Assembly (NCBI RefSeq): GCF_963678635.1
Contig: NC_087066.1
Span: forward strand, 65,261,277 to 65,325,276
DNA: 64,000 bases
Reading direction: 5' to 3'
Source of the DNA: Symsagittifera roscoffensis
Lineage: Eukaryota; Xenacoelomorpha; Acoela; Convolutidae
Shown here: piece by piece, positions 45,840 through 56,779 of the stretch
How the letters are laid out: every line of letters starts with the position of its first letter
How positions within the stretch are numbered: the stretch's first letter is position 1
Program-made: the position numbers and the translations under genes
Notes under the pieces: generated by a model
What the model saw: the letters and a program-made list of their open reading frames with translations, nothing else
The model's database searches: none
Told to the model about the DNA's origin: nothing

Positions 45840-46300
45840 AATAAAGTTAAAACACTCAATGGGTGTTTTCATAGTGCACTCAGAGAACCAATGAAGGATT
45901 AAATATTGTCCCTCAAACTCAAAAAAGAAACGGAACTATTAGCACATTTCAAATTCTCTAGACCCAAATGAAATCCTTTGCTAGAGTCTGCGGCAGCCAT
46001 GGTGGCACCCGGCGCGAAGAAATCTCGTACTAATCTGGGACGCTGGAGAATTGTTCTCCATGTTAATACCAGACTCCTCACACAGACAATTTCACTTTGG
46101 GGTGAATGATTATGCAGGGAAGAAAAAGTCAAAACACAGCAGAGTAAATAGCTCATTTCAGCTTGATATTGGCTCAAAAACTTTCATGCGAACTTTTTTA
46201 ACTCAATGAAATATGTGCCATTCGAAAGGGACTTAATAATGTTATTTGCAAAACGATTTGGAAAATGAAGGGTAAAAAATCAATATCAATTTCATTCTTT
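45840..46300. other. Interval with an unsupported minus-strand frame
   Basis: The minus-strand frame 45899-46177 (92 codons, ending KCANSSVSFLSLRDNI) has no recognisable domain, and its start lacks a splice context. It is recorded here rather than called as a gene. Confidence 0.25.
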
Positions 46301-46314
46301 TTCCAAAATAGAAC

Positions 46315-46593
46315 GTGTTTTCTTATACCAGTGATTGGACAATTTTTTTAGAAGATAACGGGATGAAATTGCAAGTATTAGCCCACTCATTTGCATGCTC
46401 TGCCCGTAGATCATATCAAAGGAGTTTGTTTTTGGTTCCAATTGACTTTTTCAAATTTACGAAATGTCTCGGTCATGGGAAACTTCTCGGAGAAACTGAA
46501 CTGACATACAAATCGATATTTCCTAGAAGAACGTTAGAAATAGAAATCAAGCCAAATTTGCAGTCAAACTTTGGCTGTATTATACTTGAGTAG
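46315..46593 (+). CDS. Possible terminal exon with C2-like features
   Basis: The plus-strand frame runs to TAG at 46593, and an acceptor-like TTCTTATACCAG ends at 46331. It reads DWTIFLEDNGMKLQVLAHSF, then FTKCLGHGKLLGETELTYKS, then TLEIEIKPNLQSNFGCIILE. The pattern GxLLGETEL, a short helix, a basic/hydrophobic strand, then G-x-I-x-L resembles the last strands of C2 domains, which bind phospholipid or protein partners. The Ca-binding Asp loops are not visible, so the call rests on a weak pattern. No neighbouring exon was identified. Confidence 0.3.
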   Translation: MFSYTSDWTIFLEDNGMKLQVLAHSFACSARRSYQRSLFLVPIDFFKFTKCLGHGKLLGETELTYKSIFPRRTLEIEIKPNLQSNFGCIILE

Positions 46594-46599
46594 AGTTTT

Positions 46600-47338
46600 C
46601 TTGTTCCGAATAGAGAGTTTAACGACTGGGTACGACAATCCTGAGAGAAAGAGAGTCAAGAGTTTCTATTTCCAGTGAACTTCCATGCTGATCAACTGGG
46701 GAAGTGTACCTATGAACTGACATGTCGGTCCAAGTTTTCTTGAGCAATACTTAACTTCTTGAGCATTACCTGATTTTTCTAAAGTTCTCTTGATTTTTCT
46801 TAAAATATGTATCTGAAGTTTTCAAGAGTGCAATTTATCTCACTATGTTGAAGTAAGGCGAGTTTTTGGTTGATCCATCGGAAACAGAAGAAAGATACGC
46901 TGTCTAAAAAAACTAATAATAATTGCAATTCTAATCCTGTTTTTAATAGTTTCGCGTGGTTTGGGTATCTAGAGACCTCGCCATGGGGGTGTACTTATCT
47001 CTATCTAGAGTTGAGGCGATTTATTTGGTATTCGACTTAAAACTGCCCAAAAGTTTTTTGTCATAAACGAACAGCGAATCAGCTATTACTGGTTGAGGTA
47101 CAAAAGCAGAAGAGTAGTGACCCTCACATTTGAGCCAATGATTACAGGCCTTTTTTTAAAACCTGGTATATGACTTGAGTGAACGACAGTTACGTAATGA
47201 TTTGATGGCGCTCTTGACTGTTTAAACCGCATCTCGACTACGGGATCAAATCACTTGACACAGCTTTGGGCTATATGCGCAAACTATAACACCAAATCCA
47301 AAACCAACAACGTTTCAACATGAGATGTCCAGAAAAAA
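46600..47338. other. Non-coding interval
   Basis: No supported gene. The upstream endonuclease part of the LINE fragment below was looked for and not found. Confidence 0.35.
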
Positions 47339-47715
47339 TTGCGCTCTCATATATTCAGTTTTCAAAATCAATTAGCGACTGCGCAGATTTCTGATAGTTG
47401 GAAGGTAGCAGAAGTATTTCCTTTTCAAAAAAAAGTAGGAAAGAGTTTTAGTACAAACTTCATGCCGGTTTTGCTTTTAAATACAAGTAATAAAACCTTG
47501 GAAAAATGCAGATACATAGCACTGTATACTTACGTCAGCACACTTTTGAAAAATGTTCAGCCTGTTTTATTAGATGTGAACTCGTTCAAGTCAAAATGCC
47601 TCCGTTTTTGAAACGAATTCAAGAAGCAATAGGCATTGAGCTGAAATTAGATTTCAATATGTTTTATCCCAATATTGTTTCAAACCCAATTGTTTCAAAC
47701 CCAATTGCTTTTTAA
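47339..47715 (+). pseudogene. LINE reverse-transcriptase fragment
   Basis: The frame reads SDSWKVAEVFPFQKKVGKSF, then FMPVLLLNTSNKTLEKCRYI and ALYTYVSTLLKNVQPVLLD. This is the start of a jockey/CR1-type non-LTR RT: P..WK.A.V.P.FKKG, then NYRPISLLN..SK..EK, then ......L...QHGF. The fragment is cut before the catalytic YADD. It is separate from, and a different subfamily to, the element at 57.7-60.5 kb. It is an isolated relic. Confidence 0.65.
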
Positions 47716-47719
47716 CTTT

Positions 47720-48665
47720 GTAAAAACACTTGCGATATTACTTGGGTACCCTGAATTTGAAAGTAAATTGTTCGAGAAGACAAAATGATTTAGAAAAACT
47801 GCCAAACCACAAGCCGAGTTTCCCAATTATCACTACTGCGACCACGTCTGGTTCGCTTCCTCCTAAATAATTTACCTGATTTCCTCGTCTTTTCAGAATC
47901 CTATATAATTGCCAAAGTTTTGAAGACCTAAGCCCAAAAACCTTGTGGTGAAAACGGATAGTCATTCTGCGTTGAAAAGACGGTTTTCAGCAAATCAAAC
48001 ATAAAAAAAACTTGAAAAAAAACATTTACTTAGCATTCGAGGACAATTTAACATATAAATTATTGAAGAAATTGTTAGGAAGATCTAACACAGTGAAACA
48101 TTCGAGCATATTTTTGTCATGTGAAGAACTGACTTGAAGTACTTACGCTGAGGAAATGATTAACTAACGTAACAAAGTCTTCAATCTCCTTCAGTGGAAT
48201 GTCTCAGTGAAAGTCATGACAGTTGTAAAGCTGGACCTCTAATTTTTTTTTCGAAGTTTTCTATTTTGATGTAAGATTTTACATATAGGGAGTAGCAAAA
48301 ACCTTAAAGAAAATGCAACTACTGGAAAAACTACAGAAAGGAGTTGTTAAATGAACAACAGAAAACAACAGCCAGAATACAAAATTCAGAACCTGCTCCT
48401 AAACATCTTACCCTCCAAGTGTTATTTAATTGAATTTTGATAGGAAGAACAAATTCTTCACAAATTAAAGATGACGTTTAAAGCGAAATTTCAAAACAAG
48501 CAAAAAAAATAGTCAACAGAATTGCAAGAAAATGGCTAGTCAAAGGATTTTTGTTCTATTAAGTGCTAAAACTCATTTTACAGCATTTAGGCACTGATTC
48601 CAACTAATCTTAAAAAGCTTCTAGTAACATGTAAATGCAACTAAATGGCTGGGTCTCGAATCCCC
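47720..48665. other. Non-coding interval up to the assembly gap
   Basis: No gene recognised. It ends at run-on sequence GGGTCTCGAATCCCC just before the N run. Confidence 0.35.
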
Positions 48666-48865
48666 NNNNNNNNNNNNNNNNNNNNNNNNNNNNNNNNNNN
48701 NNNNNNNNNNNNNNNNNNNNNNNNNNNNNNNNNNNNNNNNNNNNNNNNNNNNNNNNNNNNNNNNNNNNNNNNNNNNNNNNNNNNNNNNNNNNNNNNNNNN
48801 NNNNNNNNNNNNNNNNNNNNNNNNNNNNNNNNNNNNNNNNNNNNNNNNNNNNNNNNNNNNNNNNN
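48666..48865. other. Assembly gap, exactly 200 N
   Basis: The run of N is exactly 200 bases, a conventional placeholder, so the true size is unknown. The first base to its right already lies inside a duplicated segment (matching 53835 onward), so the gap probably hides more of that duplication. Confidence 0.98.
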
Positions 48866-49880
48866 GCTTTCACTGCAAATACTGCCAGCAAAAATACATG
48901 AATTCCCCAACAAGAGGTTCTGGTCAGTTTCCTAAAATCTTGGATTTTTCTATCTTAATCCCAGAGAATACACAATGTTTCAATTTTCTCCTTTTGCTCT
49001 AATTAAACTCAAACGTATCCTAGCTTAAATTGTCCTATAATTCTAACCTTACGTGGCCCATCTTCTTATTTTTAATTCTTTGTTCCGGACTTCCCATGCG
49101 CTGCACGTTTGTTTTCCTCCCCAAACAATGTTCTTCTTTTACCTGCACGTTTCTGTTTTCGGTATTTTTCCTCAAATGCCTCTGATAACTGTAATCTCTC
49201 CACAGGTTTAACAGCTAGAATATCGTTTCGCTGTTTGTACGGCCCTTCATCAAAACTGCAGGAAAAAACATATGTAAAATCAATCCTAAACTTTTACATA
49301 TATGATAAACTGTTCAGCATAGTGATCGCAGCTTCTTTAGATATTCCCCAATACCGGGGCATCTGCGTTTCCATTTCTGCGAGCCAAGAAAATTATCACC
49401 AGCTGTACAGTGAAAATTTTAATCTTAATTGAACCCATTGATCATGCGTGTATTCCTTGTTCTGTCCCAGGAAGACTTTTTTTCCTTTAAATGTCCCACT
49501 CCTATGCTTCATAAGTTCTGATAACTGGCTATCTCTCATATCTTTATTGGTGAAAAAACTTCGCTGGCAAAATCATGAGAGCTGATTTTGCATTATTTTC
49601 ACCGGTTGCTCTAATTCTAATTGGCATGGGAATCAACTTCAGTTCTTTTGCGTGTGATACCCAGGATCCTTTACCTAATTTAAAAGCATTATGCTAGACT
49701 AGTTTCCAAAAAAATATGTTTGCAAAATTGACCTGTATTTTTGCACATTGTTAGGTGTAAAACATACCTACCGCTTTTTCTGAGTAAGAACGTCAAAATG
49801 ATTGCTTTTCTTCGTTTAAACTTTCCCCACTTCCAAAGTTTTTCACTAAACGCCCTATAATATCTGAATTAATAAGAATC

Positions 49881-50072
49881 TCAACCCAGAAAACGTATTT
49901 TTTCTATTAGCAGCCTCCAATTGTCATTACCAAAATCCTTGGCAGCGTCCACACCTATTTTATCGTATATTCTTCTCGCTTCTTCGTTTCCAAGTTGTTT
50001 TTTTCTGCTTATGTCAGAATCTTTCTCTTCCGCTTTTATCTGGATTTCTCTTCCGCTTTTATCTGGATGGCA
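49881..50072 (-). pseudogene. J-domain-like remnant, copy 1
   Basis: The minus strand reads CHPDKSGREIQIKAEEKDSD, then KKQLGNEEARRIYDKIGVDA, then AKDFGNDNWRLLIEKIRFLG and TGA. The HPD tripeptide (codons at 50069-50061), then a basic helix and EARRIYDKIG, follow the order of J domains (DnaJ/Hsp40), where HPD activates Hsp70 and the last helix carries a RRxYD-type motif. The spacing is lengthened by an internal 24-bp tandem duplication (TCTTCCGCTTTTATCTGGAT twice). The segment before HPD is only recoverable in another frame (YQLVQIFKIL), so helix II is broken. Confidence 0.5.
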
Positions 50073-50889
50073 TTAAAATTTTGAATATTTGAACTAATTG
50101 GTATTTACTCAATAAATGCTGAATCTATTCTTTCAACATTTGAATTTTTTTAAGTCATACAATGTAAAGTAGTCACAATATTTCACTGAGGTTGGGTTTG
50201 ATTGATTACATATTTTAGGTTAGATTTGGTTAATTTTGAGTAACTGCCTACTGGTTCGGGAGATTCAAAGTTTTTTTTCTTTTTGTTCGGGGTTTTTTCT
50301 CGTTTTCTTGTTTAGTTTTGCTAATATTTGCTGAGCGAGGTTAGAAACCTCTCAACTTTGATTGAATATCTGTTTCATGTAATCTTGACAGTTCTATATA
50401 ACGAAAATCTATCACCTGACAAGTCGTTTGTTTTTGTGACTTTATCGTTAATAAAAGATTAGTTCTCAGACATTATAAGTTCTCAATTAAGTTCAAGTTT
50501 TAACCTCAATTTTTCCCTAAAACTCTTTAAATTCCCTATATGACCCTGGAACTGCGGCGGCCAGTTTTAGAACTGGGGCGAAAAGTTAGTAAAACTGATA
50601 AAAAAAAATGATGATCAAGGTATTGGCGGCTATATGTCTTACACTAACTTTGAGTTTCAGAGTGCAGCCGGTTCTAGTTTTGAGCTTTTTGAGCAAGGGT
50701 TGTTTTTTTAAGCCTTTTTACCGAGTAAAACAGGGCAGATAATTTTCTGAAAGGAAAAAATGTTTTGCTTTCATTGCCGTTTTCAATGCTGCTGCTGTAT
50801 CGCCACGATTAATAAAAAATGTCTTAAAGTTTTTTTTCTGTAGCATTTTTATTCTTAGGCTGTAAACTTATTAAAAAGTGTCTTTCTCT

Positions 50890-51642
50890 ATGAAAAATGA
50901 AAGCAGTCGTGGTGGTCCTTATTTAATGCTTATCCTGGTAGCAAGTTCTGTATTTGGAGCACTCAATTCTCAAGCAGAACATATTAGGAGACTTTTGAGA
51001 AACCAGGGTTTCATCGATTCGTCAATTCTATAAGATCTCAATTGTCACAGAAAGTTATCCAACGCCCAAAGGAAATCAATCTTTACGCCCATCAGTGAAA
51101 TGGAACCGACAGAAGAATTTGTTATCTGGCACGACGTGATTAACAGCTCACTGTCACCGCACTTCAACAACCACGATTCAACTCTGAGTGGTCCAGCGTT
51201 GACTGATTTGTTGAAGACTGCTTTCCTGCGATCAAGAGCGATCATCTACTGCCAAAGAACCGGAACATCGAACATACATAGAGATTTGATAAAAGCCGGA
51301 CTCCCTGTAATACACGTTGTAAAAGACATTGCTTCACGAAAAGTTGAGATCGACCCGTCGTTAGCAGAAAAATATACTAGATTGAATCAACCCCCACTTA
51401 TCGAACTGAAAATTTTCAACATCACTTTGCGTTACAAAGGTCACGAAAACCAGGTTTGCAAAACAAATTTTCTACTTTCGGCTCATCGAAGGCGAAATTT
51501 TAAGAAAAAAGCTCTAGCGGAAAAATTACATTACCCAATTACTGGCAACGAGAATTTAAAACGAGAAGAAATCAATCGGCTGTCATCAAGCAATAGCATC
51601 CCAGCGACCACTTTGGTTAGTAGGCTGCGGATTTTGTTTTAA
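50890..51642 (+). pseudogene. Unrecognised ORF of 251 codons with one in-frame TAA, copy 1
   Basis: The ATG at 50890 opens GGPYLMLILVASSVFGALNS and continues RRLLRNQGFIDSSIL to a TAA (about 51031). The same frame then goes on through MEPTEEFVIWHDVINSSLSP (ATG at 51100), SRAIIYCQRTGTSNIHRDLI, then LPVIHVVKDIASRKVEIDPS and LNQPPLIELKIFNITLRY, and ends basic (RRRNFKKKALAEK) at TAA 51642. From 51100 it is a clean 180-codon frame, the second longest in the window. The alternating strands and helices suggest a small alpha/beta domain. It lies just upstream of a LINE ORF1-like remnant, so it may be the element's own first ORF. I cannot assign a family. Confidence 0.5.
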
Positions 51643-51839
51643 AAGCTTGTTTGTCTTTTTTCTTAAAGACCGCTCTAGTCAGCGAGTTACTAGAAAAGAG
51701 ATCAAAACTAGCCATTTCAATGAATTTTAAGAAATTAGTGATTCAGCTACTAAAATATCACATAAGACAAGATTGAGATCTGCGGCTGTTGTCTCAGCCA
51801 AAGAGAATGTCAGAAGTTTTGCAAGACGTGTATGTTAGA

Positions 51840-52190
51840 GATCCCCGCTGATGAGATGGACTTTCACTGTTTTAGTGCGGTGCAACTTTTCACTTGACCA
51901 AGGGATGTACCGCTTTGAGTGATGCTGCTCTCGGGGTGTCAAAGAGTTGCGAAACAACGCACTATTGCTGTGCATTAACTGCGTCAGTATGAAACAGAGG
52001 GACCGGACAATTGAAACGTCGTCTAAAATACGACGACCAAAATATGACAAGCAATTGAAAACACTGCAAACGGAGGTATCTGAGATTAAAACAGCCATAT
52101 TAGAAAAAAAGCTGCACTGGACAAAAACGGACTTGCCTCGAATATATCATGAAGCCTTAGTAAGGAACCTAGCAGATGTTTAAGCAGGAA
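51840..52190 (+). pseudogene. Zinc-finger-like ORF1 remnant of a LINE, copy 1
   Basis: The frame reads VRCNFSLDQGMYRFE, TGA, CCSRGVKELRNNA, LLLCINCV and then a charged helix to about 52183 (KYDKQLKTLQTEVSEIKTAI, then RIYHEALVRNLADV). Cys pairs at the start and a CxxC after LRNN, followed by a coiled coil, are the layout of PHD-type ORF1 proteins of CR1-like LINEs. One TGA breaks the finger, and it is shared with copy 2. Downstream, copy 1 lacks the endonuclease. Confidence 0.45.
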
Positions 52191-52320
52191 CAGAAGCCAC
52201 TTGAAGGCCTTAAAATCAGAGGGGTACCAGAAAGCACTTCTAAATTTGCTCGGGAACGCAATGAGCATGATTTGCGGAAAAATTCAAATTTGTTACAACT
52301 TCTATCAATTTAAAGTGAAA

Positions 52321-53143
52321 TTAATTAAAGTGAACAGATGTCTATTATAAGTGGTAAGACATCTACTTTAGACTGTTTAAAAATCAGTTTTTCATAAAGG
52401 TCTGTCATACCCTGAGGTATGTCCAATGTTGTTATTGAATCCGAACGGATTGGTGAACTAATAATGATTATATCTGAGAGCATAATTCAGACAACTGGTT
52501 TGTATACTGTTTATTTAAGTTCTAAACGGTTTAACCTAGATTCTTTGTAAGAACCCCATTCAACATCAATTGACCAGCTCAACACAGTTAGCTTAACGAT
52601 ATAAAATGACAAAGTCATTAGAAAATGCTGATTCCTTGATGATAAACTTGATTGTAGTTTCCTTGAGGTGACAACTACGAGAAATTTGGTTTGTATGCGT
52701 AGAATTGAAATTTGTCTCACAATTGGTTGAGGTTCGTTGCAATTCAAGGCCAATCAGAAGCAACCAGAAGGTTCGCGCTTGTACCATCTCTGTTGCTGGG
52801 CAGTTTTCATTGGCAGTGGACCCCCTGTCCCCCAGTAGATTCACCACAGATTTGAGTGTGACAGTAAAACGACGCAAGTATCACAACGAGCGTCCTTAAA
52901 ACTTCCAAGTGGGAAGTAAACACATTCACTTTTCTTTCTGATTGTCCCAGCTTATCCGTTTTTCCTTTTCTCAATATCGATAAAAGTTGATGAGCAAGGT
53001 TATGGATCTTCTCAGCTTTGTTTATACATGATTTTCATATAACCTTGACAGTTGTATATGACAAAATTCTATAATCTGGTAAGCCGTTTTTTAAGTGTCT
53101 TCATCGTTTTTTAATCATTTCAGCCCTCAGATACCGTATATCC
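52321..53143. other. Interval unique to copy 1, with an older repeat
   Basis: No gene supported. About 52985-53186 is a diverged copy of about 50325-50526 (GAGCRAGGTTA, TCTTGACAGTTSTATA, ACCTSAMAAGYCGTTT and TTTAACCTYRATTTTTCCC). The 5' region of the duplicated segment is therefore itself a member of an older family. Confidence 0.45.
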
Positions 53144-53746
53144 TCAAACAAAATCAAGATTTAACCTTGATTTTTCCCAAAAAACAATTACGACTGCATA
53201 TGCTGCATTATGATTAATAACCTGGTTTACTAGTAAAAACAAAATGCTTCTTGCTTCAACCAGCATCTTGAAGTATACTTTTTGTCCTCTCTTATCTGGA
53301 TGGCAGAGTAAAGAAAAGCTTCTGAAATGCCTTGCTACCGTTTCAGCTAGAGCTAGTTCAAGTAACAACAACATGTCCTACAAACTTGGGAGCACCAGAA
53401 AAAGGCTTTGAGCGTTATACAATTGCAACCGCTACTAGAACAAGTCCTTTGCTAACGTCTCCCTCTTAAGCTCTTCTTTCAGCTTTTTAAGCTCCCCCTG
53501 ATTCTCAGAGATTACTCTTTGATTCTCAATCAGATTGGAATCCCTCTCTGAATCGAGAATTTGTATTACTTTTGTAAGCATTCAAAGTTACCTCTAACTG
53601 TTGGAGTTCATCGTTGAACTTTATGTTTCCCTGAGTTGTACATTCTCTTCACTCAGTTTTTAATTGTTATCAATTTTTTTTGGTATGTTTAGTTCTATCC
53701 TTGAGATTTGTCTTTCATCGAAGGTTATTGGTGGCCGAATCACCAT
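53144..53746 (-). pseudogene. Coiled-coil plus J-domain-like ORF, broken
   Basis: On the minus strand, the ATG at 53746 reads MVIRPPITFDERQISRIELN, then a TAA, then KLSEENVQLRE. After frame changes it continues KFNDELQQLEVTLNAYKS and NLIENQRVISENQGELKKLK, a heptad-like coiled coil ending near 53440. After another break, 53374-53144 reads AETVARHFRSFSLLCHPDKR, then GQKVYFKMLVEARSIL: a J-domain helix II, the HPD loop (HPD complement at 53294-53302) and helix III. The order coiled coil then J domain on one strand argues for one ancestral protein. At least three disruptions make it dead. It is related to, but not the same as, the J-like remnants at 49881 and 54850. Confidence 0.45.
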
Positions 53747-54849
53747 ATTTGATGGCTGCAATTGTTACGATAGAGTCAGAGTGCGGCAGTTGGTGTTAAC
53801 ACCAGTTGCCCTGTATACTTTTGGACGTAAACAGCTTTCACTGCAAATTCTGCCAGCAAAAATACATGAATTCCCCAACAAGAGGTTCTGGTCAGTTTCC
53901 TAAAATCTTGAATTTTTCTATCTTAATCCCAGAGAATACACAATGTTTTCACTTTTCTCCTTTTGCTCTAATTAAACTCAAACGTATCCTAGCTTAAATT
54001 GTCCTATAATTCTAACCTTACGTGGCCCATCTTCTTATTTTTAATTCTTTGTTCCGGACTTCCCATGCGCTGCACGTTTGTTTTCCTCCCCAAACAATGT
54101 TCTTCTTTTACCTGCACGTTTCTGTTTTCGGTATTTTTCCTCAAATGCCTCTGATAACTGTAGTCTCTCCACAGGTTTAACAGCTAGAATATCGTTTCGC
54201 TGTTTGTACGGCCCTTCATCAAAACTGCAGGAAAAAACATATGTAAAATCAATCCTAAACTTTTACATATATGATAAACTGTTCAGCATAGTGATCGCAG
54301 CTTCTTTAGATATTCCCCAATACCGGGGCATCTGCGTTTCCATTTCTGCGAGCCAAGAAATATATCACCAGCTGTACAGTGAAAATTTTAATCTTAATTG
54401 AACCCATTGATCATGCGTGTATTCCTTGTTCTGTCCCAGGAAGACTTTTTTTCCTTTAAATGTCCCACTCCTATGCTTCATAAGTTCTGATAACTGGCTA
54501 TCTCTCATATCATTATTGGTGAAAAAACTTCGCTGGCAAAATCATGAGAGCTGATTTTGCATGATTTTCACCGGTTGCTCTAATTCTAATTGGCATGGAA
54601 ATCAACTTCAGTTCTTTTCCGTATGATACCCAGGATCCTTTACCTAATTTAAAAGCATTATGCTAGAATAGTTTCCAAAAAAATATGTTTGCAAAATTGA
54701 CCTGTATTTTTGCACATTGTTAGGTGTAAAACATACCTACCGCTTTTTCGGAGTAAGAACGTCAAAATGATTGCTTTTCTTCGTTTAAACTTTCCCCACT
54801 TCCAGAGTTTTTCACTAAACGCCCTATAATATCTGAATTAATAAGAATC

Positions 54850-55041
54850 TCAACCCAGAAAACGTATTTTTTCTGTTAGCAGCCTCCAATTTTCATTACC
54901 AAAATCCTTGGCAGCGTCCACACCTATTTTATCGTATATTCTTCTCGCTTCTTCGTTTCCAAGTTGTTTTTTTCTGCTTATGTCAGAATCTTTCTCTTCC
55001 GCTTTTATCTGTATTTCTCTTCCGCTTTTATCTGGATGGCA
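54850..55041 (-). pseudogene. J-domain-like remnant, copy 2
   Basis: Same reading as 49881-50072, with the HPD complement at 55030-55038, the internal 24-bp duplication, and the same end at TGA. It shares the break before HPD, so the damage predates the segment duplication. Confidence 0.5.
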
Positions 55042-55829
55042 TTAAAATTTTGAATATTTGAACTAATTGGTATTTACTCAATAAATGCTGAATCTATTCT
55101 TTCAACATTTGAATTTTTTTAAGTCATACAATGTAAAGTAGTCACAATATTTCACTGAGGTTGGGTTTGATTGATTAATTATTTTAGGTTGGATTTGGTT
55201 AATTTTGAGTAACTGCCTACTGGTTCGGGAGATTCAAAGTTTTTTTCTTTTTGTTCGGGGTTTTTTCTCGTTTTCTTGTTTAATTTTGCTAATATTTGCT
55301 GAGCAAGGTTAGAAACCTCTCAACTTTGATTCTATATCTGTTTCATGTAATCTTGACAGTTCTATAAAGCGAAAATCTATCACCTGACAAGTCGTTTGTT
55401 TTTGTGACTTTATCGTTAATAAAAGATTAGTTCTCAGACATTATAAGTTCTCAATTAAGTTCAAGTTTTAACCTCAATTTTTCCCTAAAACTCTTCAAAT
55501 TCCCTATATGACCCTGGAACTGCGGTGGCCAGTTTTAGAACTGAGGCGAAAAGTTAGTAAAACTGATAAAAAATGATAATCAAGGTATTGGCGGCTATAT
55601 GTCTTACACTAACTTTGAGTTTCAGAGTGCAGCCGGTTCTAGTTTTGAGCTTTTTGAGCAAGGGTTGTATTTTTTAAGCCTTTTTACCGAGTAAAACAGG
55701 GCAGATAATTTTCTGAAAAGAAAAAATGTTTTGCTTTCATTCGCCACGATTAATAAAAAATCTCTTAAAGTTTTTTTTCTGAAGCATTTTTATTCTTAGG
55801 CTGCAAACTTATTAAAAAGTGTCTTTCTC

Positions 55830-56582
55830 TATGAAAAATGAAAGCAGTCGTGGTGGTCCTTATTTAATGCTTATCCTGGTAGCAAGTTCTGTATTTGGAG
55901 CACTCAATTCTCAAGCAGAACATATTAGGAGACTTTTGAGAAACCAGGGTTTCATCGATTCGTCAATTCTATAAGATCTCAATTGTCACAGAAAGACATC
56001 CAACGCCCAAAGGAAATCAATCTTTACGCCCATCAGTGAAATGGAACCGACAGAAGAATTTGTTATCTGGCACGACGTGATTAACAGCTCACTGTCACCG
56101 CACTTCAACAACCACGATTCAACTCTGAGTGGTCCAGCGTTGACTGATTTGTTGAAGACTGCTTTCCTGCGATCAAGAGCGATCATCTACCGCCAAAGAA
56201 CCGAACATCGAACATACATAGAGATTTGACAAAAGCCGGACTCCCTGTAATACACGTTGTAAAAGACATTGCTTCACAAAAAGTTGAGATCGACCCGTCG
56301 TTAGCAGAAAAATATACTAGATTGAATCAACCCCCACTTATCGAACTGAAAATTTTCAACATCACTTTGCGTTACAAAGGTCACGAAAACCAGGTTTGCA
56401 AAACAAATTTTCTACTTTCGGCTCATCGAAGGCGAAATTTTAAGAAAAAAGCTCTAGCGGAAAAATTACATTACCCAATTACTGGCAACGAGAATTTAAA
56501 ACGAGAAGAAATCAATCGGCTGTCATCAAGCAATAGCATCCCAGCGACCACTTTGGTTAGTAGGCTGCGGATTTTGTTTTAA
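55830..56582 (+). pseudogene. Unrecognised 251-codon ORF, copy 2, frameshifted
   Basis: It matches 50890-51642, including the in-frame TAA. It has lost one G around 56201 (AAGAACCGAACATC against AAGAACCGGAACATC in copy 1), which shifts the frame, and reopens as 56226-56582. Copy 1 therefore preserves the ancestral frame better over the second half. Confidence 0.5.
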
Positions 56583-56779
56583 AAGCTTGTTTGTCTTTTT
56601 TCTTAAAGACCGCTCTAGTCAGCGAGTTACTAGAAAAGAGATCAAAACTAGCCATTTCAATGAATGTTAAGAAATTAGTGATTCAGCTACTAAAATATCA
56701 CATAAGACAAGATTGAGATCTGCGGCTGTTGTCTCAGCCAAAGAGAATGTCAGAAGTTTTGCAAGACGTGTATGTTAGA

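Larger units (their letters stand above)
48866..52320 (+). repeat. Duplicated segment, copy 1
   Basis: From GCTTTCACTGCAAATWCTGCC to TCTATCAATTTAAAGTGAAAT this is almost identical to 53835-57259. The offset drifts from 4969 to 4940 through small indels. The left end is undefined because of the gap. On the right, copy 1 turns into unrelated sequence at about 52320, while copy 2 continues into LINE endonuclease. Contents: J-domain-like remnant (minus), unrecognised ORF (plus), zinc-finger-like ORF1 remnant (plus). Confidence 0.93.

Noticed and set aside
48640-48665. tRNA T-arm-like GGGTCTCGAATCCCC
   Set aside because: The loop does not match TTCRANY and no acceptor, D or anticodon arm is visible; the gap follows at once.
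48610-48935. Four ORFs made mostly of X
   Set aside because: They cross the 200-N gap and have no sequence content.
38245-51100. Nuclear stop-codon reassignment (TAA read as an amino acid)
   Set aside because: In-frame TAAs in the unknown ORFs are suggestive, but the BEL and LINE relics also carry TAG, TGA and frameshifts, and the host-like exons use ordinary splice-bounded frames. Pseudogene decay explains all.
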